Source: an uncultured Chryseobacterium sp. (GTDB lineage: Bacteria > Bacteroidota > Bacteroidia > Flavobacteriales > Weeksellaceae). Taken from it: a DNA stretch of 64,000 bases. The first letter of the stretch is position 1, and every line of letters starts with the position of its first letter. Position numbers and translations under genes: made by a program. Of the stretch, positions 51,150-59,069 are shown in pieces. The stretch is taken from positions 62,001 to 126,000 of the forward strand of contig CAJYRQ010000053.1 of the NCBI GenBank assembly GCA_913777465.1, read 5' to 3'. Under the pieces are notes generated by a model. That model saw only the letters and a list, made by a program, of their open reading frames with translations. It was not told the origin of the DNA and made no database searches.

Positions 51150-52637
51150 TTATTTCGTATGGTTCATCATATTGGCATCGATAACAACATTGAGCTGAGA
51201 TGCTACTTTCATGCCAAGCTCAATATTGGCTCTGAAGAAATGGCACAGCTGCCGGTTAACAATTTCATCTCTTTTCGGTCCGGTAATCTGTTTCATGCTG
51301 CCCACAATATTATTTACCAGGTTATGCCGCTCTTCAGGGTTCATGGCTTTTGAATACAATAGCCCCGGCTGTGTATAATGATCGTCATCGTTTTCGTTCC
51401 TGTTGTAATTGGCTACATGCGCACTATCCAGTTCATATTCAAAACTTTTATAAGCATAATCCGGTTTGATTTCATCAAAACTGTTCGGGTAATAATTCGG
51501 CTTGTCCTGATAATGGCTGGAATCTGCCATAAACCCATCTCTCTGATAGTTGTTTACTGCAAAAGGACAACGGTTTACTTCCAGCTGATGGGCATTTACC
51601 CCAACCCGGTACCGGTGGGCATCGGGATAGGAAAACAACCTGCTCTGAAGCATTTTGTCCGGTGAAAAGCTGATTCCGTTAATCAAATGGCTTGGCGAGA
51701 AAACAGATTGTTCTACGTGGGCAAAATAATTCACAGGAATTTCGTTCAGTTCCATTTCGCCCACTTCAATCATCGGGAAATCATCATGGAACCATACTTT
51801 GGTGATGTCGAAAGGATTCCATCGGAAATCCCTGGCCTGCTCTTCGGTCATAACCTGGATGTACATCGTCCATTTCGGGAAATTCCCCTCGTCAATTGCG
51901 TTGCAGAGATCTTCCTGTGCAAAATCCGGATTTTCACCCGCCATTCTTACCGCTTCCTCATTGGTAAAGTTTTTAATGCCCTGCTTGGTTACGAAATGGA
52001 ATTTTACCCAGATCCTCTCATTTTTATCGTTGATCATGGAGTAGGTATGTGATCCGAAACCATGCATGTGCCTGTATCCGTAAGGGGTTCCCCGGTCGGA
52101 CATCAGGATCAGCACCTGGTGGAGCGATTCCGGATTCAGGCTCCAGAAGTCCCACATCATGGTGGCACTTTTCAGGTTGGTCTTCGGAACCCTTTTCTGG
52201 GTATGGATAAAATCAGGGAACTTTTTTCCGTCTTTAATGAAAAATACGGGGGTGTTGTTTCCTACAAGGTCCCAGTTTCCGTCTTCGGTATAAAATTTAA
52301 GGGCAAAGCCTCTCGGATCCCGTGCGGTATCTGCACTTCCTTTTTCTCCGCCGACGGTAGAGAAACGGGCAAACATCCTGCAGGAGTTCCCGACCTTTGA
52401 AAATAGTTTTGCTTTGGTATATCGGGTGATGTCGTGGGTAACCGTAAATGTTCCGTAAGCACCTGTTCCTTTGGCGTGAACGATTCTTTCGGGAATTCTT
52501 TCCCTTACGAAATGCGCCAGGTTCTCCTGTAAAATAAAATCCTGCATCAATACCGGGCCTCTCGGGCCTACGGTCTGCGAATCCTGGTGCTCATAATAGG
52601 GCGAACCGTTGCTTAAGGTTAATTTTTTAGAATCCAT
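51150..52637 (-). CDS. katA: Haem catalase (KatA type)
   Basis: The protein has 495 residues from the ATG at 52637 (MDSKKLTLSNGSPYYEHQDS); a longer frame upstream is hydrophobic, low in family similarity and overlaps oxyR. It is a small-subunit clade 3 haem catalase. The catalytic His lies in RIVHAKGTGAYGTF near residues 50-63, the Asn in DLVGNNTPVFF near 122, and the haem-proximal Tyr in RLFSYPDAHRYRVG near 334-347. It destroys hydrogen peroxide in the cytoplasm. It is divergent from oxyR, which is the expected regulator. Confidence 0.95.
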   Translation of the reverse strand: MDSKKLTLSNGSPYYEHQDSQTVGPRGPVLMQDFILQENLAHFVRERIPERIVHAKGTGAYGTFTVTHDITRYTKAKLFSKVGNSCRMFARFSTVGGEKGSADTARDPRGFALKFYTEDGNWDLVGNNTPVFFIKDGKKFPDFIHTQKRVPKTNLKSATMMWDFWSLNPESLHQVLILMSDRGTPYGYRHMHGFGSHTYSMINDKNERIWVKFHFVTKQGIKNFTNEEAVRMAGENPDFAQEDLCNAIDEGNFPKWTMYIQVMTEEQARDFRWNPFDITKVWFHDDFPMIEVGEMELNEIPVNYFAHVEQSVFSPSHLINGISFSPDKMLQSRLFSYPDAHRYRVGVNAHQLEVNRCPFAVNNYQRDGFMADSSHYQDKPNYYPNSFDEIKPDYAYKSFEYELDSAHVANYNRNENDDDHYTQPGLLYSKAMNPEERHNLVNNIVGSMKQITGPKRDEIVNRQLCHFFRANIELGMKVASQLNVVIDANMMNHTK

Positions 52638-52702
52638 AATAGATGTAATTTGTATAAAATAATTTTCGGAGTGGTATTTGATGATGTAAAGGTAGTAATA
52701 AT

Positions 52703-52730
52703 CAAAATTACTTGAATTTTTAATTGTCAA
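52703..52730 (-). promoter_or_regulatory. katA promoter, overlapping the oxyR promoter
   Basis: On the minus strand TTG (complement of 52728-52730), 17 bases, then TAATTTTG (complement of 52703-52710) match the consensus. The -33 box is shared as an inverted pair with the -33 box of oxyR in ATTGTCAAT. Confidence 0.7.
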
Positions 52731-52752
52731 TAGCAAAAACATTTTATCTTTG
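52724..52752 (+). promoter_or_regulatory. oxyR promoter
   Basis: TTG (52724-52726), 18 bases and TATCTTTG (52745-52752) match the Bacteroidota consensus. The ATG follows 20 bases later. The two divergent -33 boxes lie back to back at 52724-52730 (TTGTCAA). Confidence 0.7.
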
Positions 52753-52772
52753 TAATAGATAATATTAATCAG

Positions 52773-53723
52773 ATGAACATTCAGCAACTGGAGTATCTTA
52801 TCGCTGTGGATAAGTACAAGCATTTTGGTAAAGCAGCTCAGGCATGCTTCATTACCCAGCCTACGTTAAGCGCCATGATACAGAAATTCGAGGATGAACT
52901 GGATGTAAAGGTTTTCGACCGTACCACACACCCGATCCGGACCACGGATGTAGGGCTTCAGATCATCGATCAGGCCAAGGTAATTATAGAATCTGTCAAT
53001 GAACTGAAAAATAAAGCCAACCTTCTGAATAACATTCTGGGCGGAACAATCAACATCGGGATTATCCCTACGGTTTCTTCATTTATCTTACCGACCGAGA
53101 TTTTCAAATTTTTGAAAGACAATCCGAAAATCCAGATGAATGTAAAGGAAATGACCACCGATAATATTATCAAATCTTTAAAGGCAGGGGAGCTGGATGC
53201 CGGGATCATTTCAACGCCTTACGATGCAGCTGATGAATTTTACCAGGATTTCCTGTTTAACGAAGAACTGATGATCTACAGTTCAGAAACCGAAAACAAC
53301 AAGAAAAATTCTTACGTGGTTCCTGAAGAGCTTAATGTGGAAAAAGTATGGCTCTTGGAAGAAGGAAACTGTCTGAGAAATCAATTCGAAAACATCTGCC
53401 ATCTGAAAGAAAATACGTTAAAGCCGAAAAATCTTGACTTCCTGGCGTCCAACATCCAGACTTTGGTACACATGGTCGATAAGGTAGGCGGGATCAGTAT
53501 TTTGCCGGAACTTGCCCTGAACCAGCTTTCCGAACAGCAGAAAAAGAATGTATACCGGTTCAAAAAGCCTTTTCCGTACCGGGAAATCAGCATTATTTAT
53601 TACAAACCGACCTTCAAGCAGAAAATTATTGACGAATTATCCCATTCAATCCGGACTTCTTTAGAGAAAAAACTGAATTATAACGAAAGCCCGAAAGAAT
53701 TCGTAAGCATAAAACCTCAATAG
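52773..53723 (+). CDS. oxyR: OxyR, peroxide-sensing LysR-type regulator
   Basis: The 316-residue protein has an N-terminal LysR helix-turn-helix (NIQQLEYLIAVDKYKHFGKA, TQPTLSAMIQKFEDEL) and a substrate-binding-like effector domain. Cys200 and Cys209 (NCLRNQFENIC) have the same nine-residue spacing and near-equal numbering as Cys199/Cys208 of E. coli OxyR, which form the disulfide on peroxide exposure. This separates it from the other LysR proteins. It is divergent from katA with a 135-bp gap in which the promoters overlap, so it probably controls both. Confidence 0.93.
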   Translation: MNIQQLEYLIAVDKYKHFGKAAQACFITQPTLSAMIQKFEDELDVKVFDRTTHPIRTTDVGLQIIDQAKVIIESVNELKNKANLLNNILGGTINIGIIPTVSSFILPTEIFKFLKDNPKIQMNVKEMTTDNIIKSLKAGELDAGIISTPYDAADEFYQDFLFNEELMIYSSETENNKKNSYVVPEELNVEKVWLLEEGNCLRNQFENICHLKENTLKPKNLDFLASNIQTLVHMVDKVGGISILPELALNQLSEQQKKNVYRFKKPFPYREISIIYYKPTFKQKIIDELSHSIRTSLEKKLNYNESPKEFVSIKPQ

Positions 53724-53748
53724 TTTTTTATCGCTAATGGCTGTTAAA

Positions 53749-53779
53749 CCGTTAATTTCAAGAAAATTATAATTAACGG
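53749..53779 (+). terminator. Hairpin after oxyR
   Basis: CCGTTAATT (53749-53757) is the exact reverse complement of AATTAACGG (53771-53779) with a 13-nt A-rich loop. It is followed by CAAAAATTTT, not a clean T tract, so termination is likely but not certain. Confidence 0.6.
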
Positions 53780-53787
53780 GCAAAAAT

Positions 53788-53818
53788 TTTGAGTATTAAA
53801 AAATAGTACTTAAATTTG
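53788..53818 (+). promoter_or_regulatory. metK promoter
   Basis: TTTG (53788-53791), 19 bases, TAAATTTG (53811-53818) match the consensus closely. The transcript would begin near 53825, right at the SAM-II aptamer. Confidence 0.75.
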
Positions 53819-53830
53819 CCCACGTTTACG

Positions 53831-53885
53831 GACGAGGAAAAATTTGACCTGATTGCAACCTCTATAAAAAAATGCTAAAACAGTA
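53831..53885 (+). promoter_or_regulatory. SAM-II riboswitch upstream of metK
   Basis: GAGG (53834-53837) and CCTC (53859-53862) form P1 around AATTTGACCTGATTGCAA, and TATAAAAAAATGCTAAAACA follows. This has the order and spacing of the SAM-II (metA) pseudoknot: U-rich ACCxxAUUGCAA, P1 3' strand, A-rich linker, GCUAAA. metK makes SAM, the ligand, which supports the call. SAM-II is short and A+T-rich, so covariance scoring would still help. Confidence 0.78.
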
Positions 53886-53962
53886 TTCTTTTTTAGGCCT
53901 TTAGACAATTATTCTTATTTTCCTCGTAAATTTTAATCTCAAACAAACAGAATAACATGTCT
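53832..53962 (+). promoter_or_regulatory. Possible expression platform of the metK SAM-II leader
   Basis: TTTTCCTCGT (53918-53927) is the exact complement of ACGAGGAAAA (53832-53841) in the 5' P1 strand. Separately, AGACA and TTATTC (53903-53914) can pair with GAATAA and TGTCT (53950-53962), which surrounds the metK ATG (53957). Competition between these pairings could switch translation; which state is on cannot be decided from sequence alone. Confidence 0.45.
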
Positions 53963-55237
53963 TATTTATTTACATCTGAATCCGTTTCAGAAGGACATCC
54001 GGACAAAATCGCCGATCAGATATCCGATGCATTAATCGATCACTTTTTAGCATACGATAAATCTTCAAAAGTAGCTTGCGAAACGCTGGTAACGACAGGA
54101 CAGGTAGTTTTGGCCGGTGAAGTAAAATCTGATGCTTATCTTGATGTGCAGACCATTGCGAGAGAGGTCATCAACGGGATCGGTTATACCAAAGGGGAAT
54201 ACATGTTCAACGGGGATTCCTGCGGGGTTATTTCTGCGATCCACGAACAGTCTCCGGATATCAACCAGGGTGTGGACAGGGCTGTTTCTGATGAGTCTTT
54301 TGAAGCAAAAGCCAATGCTCAGGGAGCCGGTGACCAGGGAATGATGTTTGGGTATGCCACCAACGAAACGGCTAATTATATGCCTTTGGCGCTGGATCTG
54401 GCCCATACCATCCTTAAAGAACTTTCTGCCATCAGAAGAGAAAATACGGAAATCAAATACCTTCGTCCCGATGCAAAAAGCCAGGTTACCATCGAATATT
54501 CTGATGATCATAAGCCGATCCGTATCGATTCCATCGTGGTTTCCACACAGCACGATGATTTCGGGGCAGAAGAAGAAATGCTGAACAAGATCAGGGAAGA
54601 CATCAAAAATATCCTGATCCCAAGAGTAGTGGCTCTGCAGTCTGATGAAATCAAAGCTCTATTCAACGATCAGATCAAATATCATATTAATCCTACCGGG
54701 AAATTCGTAATCGGAGGACCTCACGGGGATACCGGTCTTACCGGCAGAAAAATCATCGTTGATACTTACGGTGGAAAAGGAGCTCACGGGGGCGGTGCTT
54801 TCTCCGGAAAAGACCCTTCAAAAGTAGACCGCAGCGCGGCTTACGCAACAAGGCATATTGCTAAAAACCTGGTAGCAGCCGGCGTTGCTGATGAAGTTCT
54901 GGTACAGGTTTCTTATGCGATCGGTGTGGCAGAACCTTGCGGATTATACATCAATACCTACGGAACGGCAAAAGTGGATCTTAACGACGGGGAAATTGCG
55001 AAAAAAGTTTCTACGGTTTTCGACTTGAGACCTTATGCGATCGAGCAGAACCTGAAGCTGAGAAACCCGATCTATCAGGATACCGCTTCTTACGGACACA
55101 TGGGAAGAGAGAGCTATACGGCAAGCAAGACTTTCAACAAAGGGCATAAAAATGAGCTGACCCTGGAAAACCTTGAGTTCTTTACCTGGGAGAAATTAGA
55201 CAAAGTAGAAGAAATTAAAGCCGCTTTCGGAATTTAA
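53957..55237 (+). CDS. metK: S-adenosylmethionine synthase
   Basis: The 426-residue enzyme makes SAM from methionine and ATP. The ATP-site His and Asp are in [15 protein letters not shown] near residues 11-25. The second signature [18 protein letters not shown] is at about 276-293. Other family segments are [10 protein letters not shown] near 122-131 and [14 protein letters not shown] near 253-266. Length is slightly greater than E. coli MetK (384) because of inserts common in Bacteroidota. It has a strong promoter, a SAM-II leader and its own terminator, so it is a single-gene unit under SAM feedback. Confidence 0.97.
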   Translation: MSYLFTSESVSEGHPDKIADQISDALIDHFLAYDKSSKVACETLVTTGQVVLAGEVKSDAYLDVQTIAREVINGIGYTKGEYMFNGDSCGVISAIHEQSPDINQGVDRAVSDESFEAKANAQGAGDQGMMFGYATNETANYMPLALDLAHTILKELSAIRRENTEIKYLRPDAKSQVTIEYSDDHKPIRIDSIVVSTQHDDFGAEEEMLNKIREDIKNILIPRVVALQSDEIKALFNDQIKYHINPTGKFVIGGPHGDTGLTGRKIIVDTYGGKGAHGGGAFSGKDPSKVDRSAAYATRHIAKNLVAAGVADEVLVQVSYAIGVAEPCGLYINTYGTAKVDLNDGEIAKKVSTVFDLRPYAIEQNLKLRNPIYQDTASYGHMGRESYTASKTFNKGHKNELTLENLEFFTWEKLDKVEEIKAAFGI

Positions 55238-55261
55238 TTTTAAAACTGATATAATAAATGG

Positions 55262-55294
55262 CTGCTTTATCTCTACGGTAAGGCAGTTTTTTTT
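55262..55294 (+). terminator. Intrinsic terminator of metK
   Basis: CTGCTTTA (55262-55269) pairs with TAAGGCAG (55279-55286; one G-U) and is followed by T8. Confidence 0.85.
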
Positions 55295-55321
55295 ATTTTT
55301 ACATACAATAATAAATTAAAG

Positions 55322-55813
55322 ATGATGAACGCCAGATCTGCCATTGCAATCCTATCCGTATTTTTCCTGAGTACCTTCGCCAAAGCACAGCTTACCGTCC
55401 ACAAAATGATTAGCGCAGGCTACACCTATCAGAACCAGAGTTTCGGAGAATTGGGAGGAAAGCTGCTTTTTTTAAAAAACGATGATGTCATTTACCGTTT
55501 GGGAGCTTCTGCAATGATGGGTTCTGCAAATTCAAAATTTGCCATCATGCCGAAAGTATCGGCCGACGTCTTGCTGAATTTTGAGAAGAATGTGGATTTT
55601 TACCATTCGTATTATTTCCTGATCGGTGCCGAAGGAACCAATAAATATGTGGCGCCGAAGATCGGCGTTACGCTTTTCGGGATCCTCGACCTTACCGGCG
55701 GGTATGCTTTTCCGGTAGGAAACAGCGGGATCAACGGGAAAGAACTGAGGGGTGTGAATGTTAATTTTACACTAAATATCCCTACTGTATTCATTCACGA
55801 TATGTTTAAGTGA
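55322..55813 (+). CDS. Outer-membrane beta-barrel-like protein, function unknown
   Basis: The 163-residue protein has a signal peptide (AIAILSVFFLSTFAKAQ). About eight beta strands with alternating residues follow (GYTYQNQSFGELGGKLLF, DVIYRLGASAMMG, FLIGAEG, VTLFGILDLTGGYAF). This suggests a small outer-membrane barrel. No specific family was recognised. It sits between metK and an ECF sigma factor gene and has no coupled neighbour. Confidence is high that it is a real gene, low on role. Confidence 0.7.
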   Translation: MMNARSAIAILSVFFLSTFAKAQLTVHKMISAGYTYQNQSFGELGGKLLFLKNDDVIYRLGASAMMGSANSKFAIMPKVSADVLLNFEKNVDFYHSYYFLIGAEGTNKYVAPKIGVTLFGILDLTGGYAFPVGNSGINGKELRGVNVNFTLNIPTVFIHDMFK

Positions 55814-56011
55814 TTTTTTTTAAATTTTTCTTGTAAAAAGTTAATAAATGGTTAACAGTTATTAAAAATTTATTATATTTACAACATAGAAAAATTGTAT
55901 CCGCCTATTGATTATACTTTACTCTGAAGAATTGTTTTGTATTTACCGCTGAAGCCAGATGAAATATCTGGAAAAATTATCTTCGGCAAGTATATTTATT
56001 GAGAAGAAGTT

Positions 56012-56602
56012 ATGAAATCAAAATCGGATAGTTTACTAATTTCCCTTTACCAGAAAGGAGACGAAGCGGCGCTGTCTACCCTTATTCACCGCCATCAGAG
56101 AGAACTGTTTACATTCATTTTTTACAAAATTAATGATGAAGATTTGGCAAACGATGTATTTCAGGATACATTCATGAAAATTATCGTAATGCTGAAAGAA
56201 GGACGCTATAATGAGGAAGGTAAATTTATTCTTTGGGCTAAACGGATTGCCCACAACTTAATTATCGACCATTTCAGGGCAAAAGCCAAAAATATCAAGG
56301 TTTCCGAAACGACTTTCGAAACCGATGAGTATTCTATTTTTGACCTGCTGAAAGAACCTTCTGAAAATATTGAGGACCAGCTGGTGACCAACCAGATCCA
56401 GGAAGACCTGCTGAAAATGCTTCAGTTCCTTCCGGAAAACCAGCAGGAGGTCATTAAACTGAGATTTTTTGACGGGTTGAGCTTTAAGGAAATTGCAGAC
56501 CATACGGATATGAGCATCAATACCACATTGGGACGGGTACGGTATGCATTGATCAACCTGAGAAAAATCATGGATGAAAAAAATATTATCTTGACACGCT
56601 AG
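56012..56602 (+). CDS. ECF-type RNA polymerase sigma factor
   Basis: The 196-residue protein has sigma region 2 (DEDLANDVFQDTFMKIIVML near residues 43-62, FILWAKRIAHNLIIDHFR near 72-89) and region 4 (LPENQQEVIKLRFFDGLSFKEIA near 136-158, then TLGRVRYALINLRK). No extracytoplasmic anti-sigma gene follows. Instead the next frame is a 44-residue protein. No FecR-like partner is adjacent, so how it is controlled is unknown. Confidence 0.92.
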   Translation: MKSKSDSLLISLYQKGDEAALSTLIHRHQRELFTFIFYKINDEDLANDVFQDTFMKIIVMLKEGRYNEEGKFILWAKRIAHNLIIDHFRAKAKNIKVSETTFETDEYSIFDLLKEPSENIEDQLVTNQIQEDLLKMLQFLPENQQEVIKLRFFDGLSFKEIADHTDMSINTTLGRVRYALINLRKIMDEKNIILTR

Positions 56603-56651
56603 ATAATAATTTCGGAATATTCTCGTTTTAAGGAAAAACATTTAATCGCCT

Positions 56652-56786
56652 ATGAGAAAAAATGATTCCTTAAAAGTGAAAACTTTGAAACCTAAGAAAC
56701 AAACCATTGCGTTTTTGCTCAGCTTTTCAAAGAGTGTCGAGGTCGTAAAGACCCCGGGCAAGAATTATCCGATTTCCAAAAATTAA
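56652..56786 (+). CDS. 44-residue basic protein downstream of the sigma factor
   Basis: An ATG at 56652 opens a 44-codon frame reading MRKNDSLKVKTLKPKK, then QTIAFLLSFSKSVEVVKTPG and KNYPISKN before the stop at 56784-56786. It starts 50 bp after the sigma gene and ends 20 bp before the next ATG, so the gap is filled exactly. The basic N-terminus with a central amphipathic helix resembles small proteins I recall downstream of sigma factors in related flavobacteria. A link to sigma-factor control is plausible but not shown. Confidence 0.65.
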   Translation: MRKNDSLKVKTLKPKKQTIAFLLSFSKSVEVVKTPGKNYPISKN

Positions 56787-56792
56787 AATTAT

Positions 56793-56800
56793 TAATTTTG
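56793..56800 (+). promoter_or_regulatory. -7 element directly before the HAD gene
   Basis: TAATTTTG matches TAnnTTTG and ends 6 bp before the ATG at 56807. A transcript from here would be leaderless. No -33 TTG is evident. Confidence 0.45.
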
Positions 56801-56806
56801 TGCTGT

Positions 56807-57502
56807 ATGAAAATTCAGCACATTTTTTTTGACCTCGACAATACACTCTGGGACCATCGCCGCAATGCTTATCTCACCATTAAAGAACTTTTTGAAAAAG
56901 AAAAAATCCATCTGAAATACAATATCGATTTTAATGAGTTCCATTCGGCCTATCATGAAATCAATGAGAAGCTTTGGGAAGATATCCGGGACGGGATCAT
57001 TGATAAAGAATACCTTCGGAAACACCGTTTTTACGATACCTTCAGACGCTTTGATGTGGATGATGAAGCTCTTTCAATGTATTTTGAAGAGCATTTCCTG
57101 GATAAAATCCTCAACCATAACGAACTGGTAGAAGGAGCGGAGTATGTACTGGAATATCTTAAAGCAAAGAATTATACTTTACACATCATTTCCAACGGCT
57201 TCAAAGAAGTAACGGAACGCAAGTGTATTCTCTCGGGAATCGACACATATTTCAGAACCATTACCAGTGCGGATACCGTAGGCGTACGAAAACCGCGTCC
57301 GGAAATTTTCGAATATTCCCTTAACCTGGCCGGAGCGGAAAAAGAAAACAGTATTTTAATCGGTGACGACTGGATCGCGGATGTCATCGGAGCCCAGCGT
57401 TTTGGGATGGACGTCATTTTCTTTGATGTCCTGAATGAAAACAGAGAAGAGGAAGAACTGAAAGTGATTAAGCACCTTTTGCAGATTGAAGAATATTTAT
57501 AG
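56807..57502 (+). CDS. HAD-family phosphatase of the YjjG type
   Basis: The protein has 231 residues from the ATG at 56807; a TTG at 56798 would add three. The motif-I nucleophile is in FFDLDNTLWDH near 6-16, motif II is in HIISNGFKEV near 126, motif III Lys is in GVRKPRPEIF near 163-172, and IGDDWIADVIGAQRFG near 187-202 is motif IV. The cap domain is of the YjjG/2-haloacid dehalogenase type. Members of this group dephosphorylate nucleoside monophosphates; the substrate here is not proven. Confidence 0.88.
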   Translation: MKIQHIFFDLDNTLWDHRRNAYLTIKELFEKEKIHLKYNIDFNEFHSAYHEINEKLWEDIRDGIIDKEYLRKHRFYDTFRRFDVDDEALSMYFEEHFLDKILNHNELVEGAEYVLEYLKAKNYTLHIISNGFKEVTERKCILSGIDTYFRTITSADTVGVRKPRPEIFEYSLNLAGAEKENSILIGDDWIADVIGAQRFGMDVIFFDVLNENREEEELKVIKHLLQIEEYL

Positions 57503-57538
57503 AATTAAAAATAAAACTCGAACTAAATAAATACTTTG

Positions 57539-57901
57539 ATGAAAACCCATATCATATTCATGTTTTTTGTTTTGTTCTCTTTCTGTTCATGCATATCAGA
57601 TGAAGAGAGCGCGAGACAGGTAAATTCGGCATTCCAGGGCAATTGGTCCGGTACCTTCAGTGGGGGCGATAATGGTTCTGTTGCATTTACCGTAAAGAAA
57701 GATGGTAATGTGGCCGGAGAAATTACTTTGCTTCCGAGTAATATAAAAGAATCATTAAATGGCTACGTCAATTTTGATGGAAAATTCGATATGAATACCA
57801 AAAGCAATTATAAATTTTCAGGTTATTTAAAAGATTCCAAAAGCAATGGAGTGTGGACGAAGAACAATTTAACCGGCGATTTTATTTTTCAAAAGCAATA
57901 G
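57539..57901 (+). CDS. Small lipoprotein, function unknown
   Basis: This 120-residue protein begins with a lipoprotein signal (IIFMFFVLFSFCSC, with Cys at 16 or 18). A compact beta-rich domain follows with repeated aromatic-glycine strands (GNWSGTFSGGDNGSVAFTV, GYVNFDGKFDMN, FSGYLKDSKSNGVW). It resembles many small secreted lipocalin-like beta proteins of Bacteroidota, but no family was recognised. It follows the HAD gene by 36 bp. An 8-bp stem (AACCCTGA/TCAGGGTT, about 57964-58006) lies after its stop. Confidence 0.72.
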   Translation: MKTHIIFMFFVLFSFCSCISDEESARQVNSAFQGNWSGTFSGGDNGSVAFTVKKDGNVAGEITLLPSNIKESLNGYVNFDGKFDMNTKSNYKFSGYLKDSKSNGVWTKNNLTGDFIFQKQ

Positions 57902-58052
57902 AATCTTAAAAGTTCATTCTGACTTTGATGATCTAGTAAAGCCAATTATTATATGTCAATTAAAAACCCTGAAAAGAAATCATTGTTTACGAAATCCTCT
58001 CAGGGTTATTATCTGCCTCAACGCAGTTGAAATATATTTCAATTAAGATTTA

Positions 58053-59021
58053 TTAAATCCCAAGGCTTTCCCTTACTCTCTTCATCGTTTCCGTAGCAAT
58101 CACTCTTGTTTTTGCCGCTCCTTCCTGAAGCTTGGCTTCGAGTTCGCCCAGATTGTTCATGTAATAGGAGAAAAGCGCTCTTTCTTTCTCGAATCTCACC
58201 AGGATCAGATCCAGCAATTCTTTTTTCGCGTGGCCGTACCCGAAGTTTCCGGCCAGATATTTTACTCTCAGTTCTTCGGTCTGCTCAGGCGTTGCTACCA
58301 GCTGATAAATCGCAAATACTTTATCGGTTTCAGGATCTTTAGGCTCTTCCAAAGATTTAGAGTCGGTTTCGATGCTCATCACCTGTTTTTTAAGCTCCTT
58401 TTCAGGCAGGAAGATGTTGATGATGTTCCCTCTGGATTTGGACATTTTATGACCGTCTACGCCGGGAACGTATTTGGTGTCTTCCTGAAGCTCGGATTGA
58501 GGGAGCACAAAAACTTCTCCCATCTGATTGTTGAAACGTGAAGCAACGTCACGTGCAATTTCCAGGTGCTGAAGCTGGTCTTTTCCCACAGGAACGATTT
58601 CCGCGTCATACAGAAGGATATCGGCAGCCATCAGGATCGGGTAGGTAAACAAACCTGCGTTTACATCCTGCAGACGATCTGCTTTGTCTTTAAAAGAGTG
58701 CGCTAACGTTAATCGCTGGTACGGGAAAAAACATGATAAATGCCAAGAAAGTTCACAGGTTTCAGGGATGTCACTCTGTCTGTAAAAATAGGTTTTTTCG
58801 GTATCCAGCCCACAAGCAAGCCAAGCCGCAGCAATCTCGTAGGTATTCTGTTTCAGTTCTTTCGCGTCTTTAATCTGGGTAAGCGAGTGAAGGTTTGCGA
58901 TAAATAAAAAGGATTCGTTTCCTTCCTGCTTGGAGAGTTCAATTGCAGGAATAATGGCACCCAGTAAATTCCCGAGGTGCGGGGTTCCGGTGGCTTGAAT
59001 GCCGGTAAGAATTCTTGACAT
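58053..59021 (-). CDS. trpS: Tryptophanyl-tRNA synthetase
   Basis: The 322-residue class I synthetase attaches tryptophan to tRNA-Trp. The first ATP motif reads TGTPHLGNLLGA near residues 11-22 (HxGH-like, with PHLGN), and the KMSKS loop is HKMSKSRGN near 192-200. Length is typical for bacterial TrpRS. It is a single gene on the minus strand, starting at 59021. Confidence 0.96.
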   Translation of the reverse strand: MSRILTGIQATGTPHLGNLLGAIIPAIELSKQEGNESFLFIANLHSLTQIKDAKELKQNTYEIAAAWLACGLDTEKTYFYRQSDIPETCELSWHLSCFFPYQRLTLAHSFKDKADRLQDVNAGLFTYPILMAADILLYDAEIVPVGKDQLQHLEIARDVASRFNNQMGEVFVLPQSELQEDTKYVPGVDGHKMSKSRGNIINIFLPEKELKKQVMSIETDSKSLEEPKDPETDKVFAIYQLVATPEQTEELRVKYLAGNFGYGHAKKELLDLILVRFEKERALFSYYMNNLGELEAKLQEGAAKTRVIATETMKRVRESLGI

Positions 59022-59069
59022 TGTCTAAAATTTATATTTAAAATTAATGAATTGCAAATTTAGGCAAAA

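Noticed and set aside
51150..52823. Longer catalase with 62 extra N-terminal residues
   Set aside because: The extension is hydrophobic and low-complexity, overlaps oxyR and its promoter, and is absent from the family; the ATG at 52637 is used.
53831..53956. SAM-I (S box) riboswitch
   Set aside because: There is no four-way junction pattern; the short pseudoknot layout with GCTAAA fits SAM-II.
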